Assembly (NCBI GenBank): GCA_032907565.1
Contig: JAJJPK010000185.1
Span: forward strand, 1 to 40,039
Direction: 5' to 3'
Origin: ZC4RG29 sp032907565
GTDB taxonomy: Bacteria > Bacteroidota > Bacteroidia > Cytophagales > Cyclobacteriaceae
Length of the DNA stretch: 40,039 nucleotides
Positions 34,936 to 40,039 of the stretch are shown here, piece after piece. Both the position numbers and the translations under genes were made by a program. Position 1 is the stretch's first letter. Every line of letters begins with the position of its first letter. Below the pieces are notes generated by a model. That model made no database searches. It saw only the letters and a program-made list of their open reading frames with translations, and was not told where the DNA came from.

Positions 34936-36199
34936 GTGGCTGAAGACCGACAGCCGATCCGTTTGGCATCCGTTCACCCCATTGGGCAGAAAGGAACCAC
35001 CCCTTTTCGTTACCAGTGGCCGCGGGGCTTACCTCTTCACGCATGACGGGCGGGCTATCCTCGATGCGGTATCATCCTGGTGGGTAAACCTGCACGGTCA
35101 CGGGCATCCGGAAATTGCGAAAGCAGTCGCGGCCCAGGCTGAAACGCTCGAGCATGTGATCTTCGCGGGTTTTACACACAAGCCGGCCATCGAACTGGCA
35201 GAGCATATCGGTTCAATCCTGCCGTTCCGCGATGGACGCATCTTCTACTCCGACAACGGCAGCACCGCTGTGGAGGTCGCGCTAAAGATGGCGTTGCAAT
35301 ACTGGTACATCCTGGGAATTGAAAAGCGAAAGGTCATCGCGCTGAAAGGTGCTTATCATGGCGACACGTTCGGATCCATGGCTGTCGGCGAACGCGGACT
35401 GTTCACACGTCCCTTCCACCCGTTGCTGTTCGACGTAACTTTTGTTGACTTCCCTTCGCCGGATGCCGCGGAAGATGTATTACGGCAGTTCAGGACAGTC
35501 GTGGAGAACAACGATGTCGCGTGTTTCATTTACGAGCCTCTCATACAAGCCGCGGGCGGGATGAGGATGTATGGCGCCGACGTGCTCGACCGGATGCTCA
35601 CTTACGCGAAAGAAAAGGATGTGTTGTGTATTGCCGACGAAGTATTCACAGGCTTTGGCCGCACGGGAAAAATGCTTGCGAGCGATTACATGAAGCATGC
35701 ACCAGACCTTATAGCGCTTTCAAAGGGAATTACCGGAGGAACGCTGCCGTTAGGAGCGACTGCGGTGTCAAAGAAAGTGTATTCGGTATTCGAAAGTGAG
35801 GGTTCCGAGCATACGTTCTATCACGGTCATTCCTACACGGCCAATCCAATCGCGTGTGCTGCCGCCAACGCGAGCTACCGCCTGCTGATCCAGCCGGATT
35901 GCCAGGAAGCTATTGCGCGGATTGCCCGGTGGCATGCCGAGTTCGTTGAGAGAATCCGGGATCACCGGCGTGTACGCGATGCGCGGTCGCTCGGCACGGT
36001 CCTGGCGGTTGAAATTGAGTCGGGAGAAACGCGATATGACAACCAATTAGCCGCGAGCATGTATCGCTACTTTCTGGACCGCGACATACTACTGCGGCCG
36101 CTTGGTAACGTAGTATACACCGTGCCGCCCTACGTAATCTCTGAAGAAGATTGTCAACGGATCTATTCTGCCATTACAGATTTCCTGGACCAGCTTTGA
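34901..36199 (+). CDS. bioA: adenosylmethionine-8-amino-7-oxononanoate aminotransferase
   Basis: A 432-residue class III aminotransferase that uses SAM as amino donor to make 7,8-diaminopelargonate. Signs in order: VWHPFTPLGRKEPP, DAVSSWWVNLHGHGHPEI, DNGSTAVEVALKMALQYW, YHGDTFGSMAVGERG, PLIQAAGGMRMY, ADEVFTGFGRTG (Asp246), and the PLP lysine K275 in LSKGITGGTLPLGAT. The start at 34901 lies inside bioD (35-base overlap). It converges on the outer membrane gene with a six-base gap. bioB and the pimeloyl genes (bioC, bioH/G or bioI/W) are not in the window. Confidence 0.93.
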   Translation: MQNSITSREKSEWLKTDSRSVWHPFTPLGRKEPPLFVTSGRGAYLFTHDGRAILDAVSSWWVNLHGHGHPEIAKAVAAQAETLEHVIFAGFTHKPAIELAEHIGSILPFRDGRIFYSDNGSTAVEVALKMALQYWYILGIEKRKVIALKGAYHGDTFGSMAVGERGLFTRPFHPLLFDVTFVDFPSPDAAEDVLRQFRTVVENNDVACFIYEPLIQAAGGMRMYGADVLDRMLTYAKEKDVLCIADEVFTGFGRTGKMLASDYMKHAPDLIALSKGITGGTLPLGATAVSKKVYSVFESEGSEHTFYHGHSYTANPIACAAANASYRLLIQPDCQEAIARIARWHAEFVERIRDHRRVRDARSLGTVLAVEIESGETRYDNQLAASMYRYFLDRDILLRPLGNVVYTVPPYVISEEDCQRIYSAITDFLDQL

Positions 36200-36205
36200 C
36201 GCGGG

Positions 36206-37024
36206 TTACTTCCTGTACCGGAAGGAGCGCGTGACTCCGAAGCTATAGTGCAGCCCAAGCTGCAGGCCGACAAGCATACTCGCACGATGGCTGAACAGGT
36301 CTTGTCCTTCACCGTTTGTGATGCTGTCGATCACGTCGCCGGTACGCATGTCGCTAAGGCTGTAGTTTGCGCGTATCTGCGTGCTGAGGAAAAGGTGTTT
36401 CGACAAATCGATGTCAATTCCAAACGCAGCTGCAATCTGGAATTCCATGTCCCTGAACTGGTTCGCCTTCTTGGTAAGGATTTCCGAAGGTTCCATAGCC
36501 GGCGCGCTGTACGTTCCGTCGCCGTTGTCAATAGCCCCTTCCGGAAGCACGAACGAAGGATCATCCGGGATGGTGAACGTACCCGCCTGGTATTCCATGC
36601 GCTCTACCGCTTCCGTGAGGAAGGAAAGCTGGGGACCCAGGTTGAAGTTCGTTCTAACTGGCGCGCTGCCACCGCTCATGAAACGCATGAGAAGTGGGAG
36701 GTGGAGGTAGCTGAGGCTGATTTCCCGCTGACCCTTGATTTGTTCTGCAGCGTCGATGATCTCATAGATCTGTCCTTGCTTCGACAGGATGGACTCAAGG
36801 GAGAGGCCAAAGGTTCTTCCCAGGTCGAGACCAAAGGAAAACCCTATTGGCGCCATCTTGTACGTGTATTGCCCGCTGTAGCGCGGATCCTGCGACAAGC
36901 CTTTGTCGAGGACGAAAGTTGCGTTGACCGCCGTAGTAAGTCCGAGATGCACCTGTTGCGCCTGGACAGTGAGCCACGCGATAGAAGCCAACAGGATGAC
37001 AAGAGATAGTCGAATCGCCTTCAT
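36206..37024 (-). CDS. outer membrane beta-barrel protein (PorT-like)
   Basis: A 272-residue exported protein with a signal peptide (MKAIRLSLVILLASIAWLTVQA, then QQ). The mature part has alternating hydrophobic/polar strands and ends in an aromatic-rich barrel strand (VGLQLGLHYSFGVTRSFRYRK), as in the outer membrane beta-barrel family of Bacteroidota. Phrases such as GFSFGLDLGRTFGLSLESILSKQGQ and SYLHLPLLMRF are typical. Function is unknown. It lies 56 bases after the large anchored protein in the same direction, so they may share a transcript. Confidence 0.8.
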   Translation of the reverse strand: MKAIRLSLVILLASIAWLTVQAQQVHLGLTTAVNATFVLDKGLSQDPRYSGQYTYKMAPIGFSFGLDLGRTFGLSLESILSKQGQIYEIIDAAEQIKGQREISLSYLHLPLLMRFMSGGSAPVRTNFNLGPQLSFLTEAVERMEYQAGTFTIPDDPSFVLPEGAIDNGDGTYSAPAMEPSEILTKKANQFRDMEFQIAAAFGIDIDLSKHLFLSTQIRANYSLSDMRTGDVIDSITNGEGQDLFSHRASMLVGLQLGLHYSFGVTRSFRYRK

Positions 37025-37080
37025 AGTCGAACGTGTTGGTGTTCAGGAAATTGAATACGGGTTAACCGGGAAAGTAACCC

Positions 37081-39768
37081 TCAGGGCAGCGGTTTGACCA
37101 TCAGAGAGCCCTTGTATGTAAGATATGCCGTCACTTTGCCTGATTTTGAGGGGTGTAAATCGCAGGAACTGCTCTCGAGGGGCGGAGAAGTGAGCAAACT
37201 GCCGGACTGATCGTAGATGTATGTCAGGTTCTGGAGCTGATCAGTAATGGAGTAATAAACGCTACCCGCACCGAAGTCGTAATAGCGAACTACGATCGGA
37301 TTCATTCCCACGTAGGGATTGGTGATTATATTTCTTCCATTGACATCGAGTATCGTGAGACCGCTCGGATCTTGTCGTACCATGCAATAGGATTTTCCGC
37401 TGCGCTCCTTCACGAGGCTGAACCGCGAACTGATGGACGACTTAATGAGCGCCTCGCGCGACTGAATTTTTCCGGCGGGGTTGAAGCGGATTCGGAACCC
37501 GTCGTTGGACACGACGATGAAGTCAGAGTTGTCGATCGTGCTCCCTACGTCCAGGAAATAATCGCCTTCCGGCCGCGCGTCGAGGTTAAGCGGGAATCCG
37601 CGTTGCATCTCTCCTCTCCGGTTCATGAGGTACGCACGGCCGTCGCGGCGGATCGCGATGAGATAATCCCGTCCGCGAATGCGATGATGGCGTGCGGTGA
37701 TAAAGAGGTCGTCTTCCACATTGTTGGGCGTCCAGCCTTCCAGGTTGGTGCCTTGCTTGTCGTACATCCAGATCTTACCCGACTTTTCTGTGATGAGGAA
37801 GCGATAGTTCCTGCTGTGGTCGTAATCGACGAGACAGAGATATTCAATGTCTTTCGCACCGATGGTCACCGGGAAAGGCGGGACGTAGTTACCCAGCCGA
37901 TCGATGATATGGAGTTTGCCTTCTGTGGCGAAGAGGTACTGGAGTTTTCCGTTCTTGTAGTAATCGACCTGGAACAGTTCGCCGATGATCGGACCGTCCA
38001 TTTGCTTTGACCATAGTGCGCTGCCGGTAGAGGAAACCAGGTGGATTTGGTTCAGAGAATCCTGGACAAGGACCTCGAGTGACTTGTCGACGTGGCTTCG
38101 AACGACAAAAGGCTGGCCTCGCAGGCTGACGGGGAAGGTGGTAACGAGCATTTGTTCCTGTCGCGATGCGGGAGTTGGCGGTTCATAGGATTCGTACTGC
38201 CAGGCGACGTTGGTATAGAAACTCTCGTTGAGGTGGCTGAACTGGATCGCACCCATGCCGACGGACGACAGGAGGCTGCGGTTGTCGCGGATGAAGGTAA
38301 CCCATTTGTCATTGAGGGACCCGCGGAGGATATTCCAGATTCTGGGTGTATTGATATAGAGGCTCACGTTTGATTCCAGGAGGGTGGATTCCAGGAATCG
38401 GTTTTGTGCTACAGACTTTCCCCATGTTTCCTCCTGCTCGATGTCTTCGAGGAAGGCTTTCAATTCTTCCAGGTCTTCGCCGATAATGACGGTGTTGGCG
38501 GCTGTTGTGTAGTACGTGTGATCGAATCCATTGGCGAAGGGTGCGAAGAGGTGTTCGGGGAATCGGAAGACCGGAAGTTGTCGAATTTCGGAGTGGTCGA
38601 ATGGCTCAAAGGATACGGTGTCAACGCTGTATCGCGCTGCCATTCGGTTCAGGGTTGAAATCCACGTTTCGGGAGATTCGGTTTCCACGAGGAGGATTCG
38701 CGACAGCGTGTTTCGGCTGGATTCGACGTAGCAGACGCCCACTTCGTTATCCACCGCTGTGTAAAGGTCGCGGATGTTCACGTTGAGTGTTCGTGCTATC
38801 TGGATGAGTGTGTCTTCCAATACTTTCCGACGTTCGGGGTAACGGCTCAGTCGCACGCCAAAGTCGAGGCCTTCGCTTATGCCGTAGGTAGCGAGGAATA
38901 CAGTTCGATTGGAGACATATTGCTTGAGGTCGAATGATGTAGGGAATTGATCCCTGAAGACGGTGAGCACAGAGCCCGCGCTACCTTCTTCGATGCTGAA
39001 GCCGTTGAGCACGAGATTTTTTTCTGCGGCCTTAATGTCGAGTACTGCGGCTCTTCCGAAATGTCGGATGAGGTCTGCGTTGATCACCGGCGAGAAGACG
39101 GAGAGCCAGCGTGAAAAATTCTGGAGGTGAATGTAGAGGTTACCGGCGTCGTTCTTGAGTTTGGGCATTTGGTAGATGCTGCCGAGTCGCTGGCGGAATG
39201 TCGAGCGTTCGTCGCTACCGAATACGCGGATCACGTCCTCGATGAGGAAGGGTGTAAAGCTTCCGATCCACACGTCGTCGAGGAGCGTCCAGGAGAAGGT
39301 GGCTCCTGCGGATGTGAGTTCATTGATGGTGGTGGCGTTAAACGTCCGTTGTGCCGTGCGGACGCCGGGTTTTCGGCTCCAGTCGGTAGCGGTGGCCTCG
39401 ACAATAAGGCGTTCGTTTCTATCGGCCAGGGGCAGGTAGAAGACAAAGTCGAAGTCGTCTTTGCGTGTGACGTGAAGGGAGACGAGTGATCCGGGTTTTT
39501 GTTCGTTGAGGAGGTTGATGATGTTTTGCAGCGAGTCGCGGTTCTTGTTGTAGAGGGCGGCTTTCATGATGATTTGCCAGATGGACGTAGCCTTAACAGG
39601 TTCGATGCATTCCTGGCAGGTGCTGGCCTCATATACGGCGACGGCTCCGGACGGTATGAGGTCCCACGGTGTGAGTTTCTGTGGCCGGAAGAATTTCTGG
39701 TAGGCGAAAAATGCTCCTGCTATCAACGCGATGATTCCTATGGTAATGAGCAGGGGTGTTCGTTTCAC
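37081..39768 (-). CDS. large membrane-anchored protein, DUF3352-like with beta-propeller-like C-terminus
   Basis: An 895-residue protein. Residues 7-25 form a single N-terminal anchor (LITIGIIALIAGAFFAYQ), followed by LIPSGAVAVYEASTCQECIEPV, an opening like DUF3352 proteins, with a C-x-x-C pair. The middle 500 residues are mixed and unfamiliar. From about residue 570 short repeats appear that read like propeller blades: GKLQYLFATEGKLHIIDRLGNY, YRFLITEKSGKIWMYDKQG, YLIAIRRDGRAYLMNRRGE and, later, SDFIVVSNDGFRIRFNPAGK (about 40 to 45 residues apart). The protein probably sits in the inner membrane facing the periplasm. Function is unknown. The CDS stop is at 37081. Confidence 0.72.
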   Translation of the reverse strand: MKRTPLLITIGIIALIAGAFFAYQKFFRPQKLTPWDLIPSGAVAVYEASTCQECIEPVKATSIWQIIMKAALYNKNRDSLQNIINLLNEQKPGSLVSLHVTRKDDFDFVFYLPLADRNERLIVEATATDWSRKPGVRTAQRTFNATTINELTSAGATFSWTLLDDVWIGSFTPFLIEDVIRVFGSDERSTFRQRLGSIYQMPKLKNDAGNLYIHLQNFSRWLSVFSPVINADLIRHFGRAAVLDIKAAEKNLVLNGFSIEEGSAGSVLTVFRDQFPTSFDLKQYVSNRTVFLATYGISEGLDFGVRLSRYPERRKVLEDTLIQIARTLNVNIRDLYTAVDNEVGVCYVESSRNTLSRILLVETESPETWISTLNRMAARYSVDTVSFEPFDHSEIRQLPVFRFPEHLFAPFANGFDHTYYTTAANTVIIGEDLEELKAFLEDIEQEETWGKSVAQNRFLESTLLESNVSLYINTPRIWNILRGSLNDKWVTFIRDNRSLLSSVGMGAIQFSHLNESFYTNVAWQYESYEPPTPASRQEQMLVTTFPVSLRGQPFVVRSHVDKSLEVLVQDSLNQIHLVSSTGSALWSKQMDGPIIGELFQVDYYKNGKLQYLFATEGKLHIIDRLGNYVPPFPVTIGAKDIEYLCLVDYDHSRNYRFLITEKSGKIWMYDKQGTNLEGWTPNNVEDDLFITARHHRIRGRDYLIAIRRDGRAYLMNRRGEMQRGFPLNLDARPEGDYFLDVGSTIDNSDFIVVSNDGFRIRFNPAGKIQSREALIKSSISSRFSLVKERSGKSYCMVRQDPSGLTILDVNGRNIITNPYVGMNPIVVRYYDFGAGSVYYSITDQLQNLTYIYDQSGSLLTSPPLESSSCDLHPSKSGKVTAYLTYKGSLMVKPLP

Positions 39769-39907
39769 AGCAAAAGTATCGTGTTACATGGAATCAAAAG
39801 CGAAAGATAGAAGGGATGGGGGAGAATGACAATAGTTGGCAGTTGGCCCTTCACGACACCCCATTCACTCATTCACTCATTCATTGAACCCCCGTTCAAC
39901 AAACTCC

Positions 39908-39942
39908 CCTTCGACAAGCTCAGGGACCGGAACCGGAACCGG
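39908..39942. repeat. interspersed intergenic repeat, copy 3, with ACCGG units
   Basis: CCTTCGACAAGCTCAGG at 39908-39924 is identical to the 17-base copies at 5045 and 10392 and is followed by GACC-GGAACC-GGAACC-GG type units, much as copy 2 is. The extension shared by copies 2 and 3 shows that the repeat element is longer than 17 bases. Confidence 0.75.
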
Positions 39943-40039
39943 TGTGAGAGTGAGTGTGAGAGTGAAGGAAGGAAGGAAGAAGTAAGAAAGAAGAGGTAAT
40001 CAGTACATCAATACACCAAATCCAGCCCCGGTAGGGGCG
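39942..40039. repeat. second copy of the composite intergenic repeat
   Basis: GTGTGAGAGTGAG (39942-39954), a purine-rich stretch with GAAGTAAG, then CCAGCCCC (40022-40029) repeats the order and approximate spacing seen after nth (8275-8373). The window ends within it. Confidence 0.5.

Larger units (their letters stand above)
39769..40039. other. repeat-rich intergenic tail of the window
   Basis: No gene is seen in these 271 bases. It contains TTCACTC/ATTCACTC short repeats near 39865-39885, copy 3 of the CCTTCGACAAGCTCAGG repeat (39908-39924) followed by ACCGG-rich units to 39942, then a purine-rich tract, and CCAGCCCC with GGTAGGGGCG at the very end, which looks like the start of another hairpin. 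It is upstream of the large anchored protein gene, so its promoter also lies here, but I could not define it. Confidence 0.5.

Noticed and set aside
39865..39990. Short TTCACTC and GGAAGGAAGG repeats that could suggest a CRISPR-like array
   Set aside because: The units are 4 to 8 bases with no unique spacers; this is simple-sequence slippage.

Overview
The window looks like a chromosomal segment of a free-living member of the Bacteroidota, most likely the Cytophagales or a close relative. This is an inference from gene content: an EF-G2-like paralogue, an exo-N-acetylmuramidase of the DUF1343 type, an LA_2272-type surface-repeat protein, DUF4197 and DUF3352-like proteins, a TPR-histidine kinase, a stand-alone FtsX/LolE-type permease, a single-domain arginine decarboxylase beside an arginase-family gene, and few clear Shine-Dalgarno sequences. 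No rRNA, tRNA, phage, transposase or CRISPR array was seen.

Layout. 1-4135: start of an arginase-family gene (minus) divergent from arginine decarboxylase, then an EF-G paralogue with altered GTPase motifs. 4286-8280: polyprenol-phosphate mannosyltransferase, LolE-like permease (minus), NamZ-like muramidase and endonuclease III. 8467-10383: a PadR regulator and HAAS-like membrane protein pair (minus), with a symmetrical 36-bp operator candidate, divergent from methionyl-tRNA formyltransferase whose N-terminus looks damaged. 10468-15681: SLC13-type transporter, dihydrofolate reductase, a secreted repeat protein, a TauE/SafE transporter and a YpfJ-type zinc peptidase. 16333-19910: a tight three-gene operon (GH88 unsaturated glucuronyl hydrolase, Old Yellow Enzyme, SDR) that looks like a uronate-processing cassette. 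20217-28703: a secreted unknown, a DUF4197 lipoprotein, CinA, pyruvate phosphate dikinase, an E2 acyltransferase and cystathionine gamma-synthase. 28714-32097: TPR histidine kinase and an MFS transporter. 32210-36199: a dienoyl-CoA-reductase-like SDR followed by bioF, bioD and bioA. 36206-39768: an outer-membrane beta-barrel protein and a large membrane-anchored protein with a beta-propeller-like C-terminus. The last 270 bases are repeat-rich intergenic DNA.

Most genes are single housekeeping or accessory units in alternating orientation. Real operons are few: padR with its membrane partner, the GH88 cassette and the biotin cluster. Convergent neighbours are often separated by fewer than 12 bases or overlap. 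Several intergenic regions carry the same short repeats.

The points I would look at first are the padR operator, the EF-G paralogue lacking the catalytic histidine, the exact 16-residue periodicity in the surface-repeat protein, the GH88-OYE-SDR cassette, and the dienoyl-CoA-reductase-like gene heading the biotin operon.
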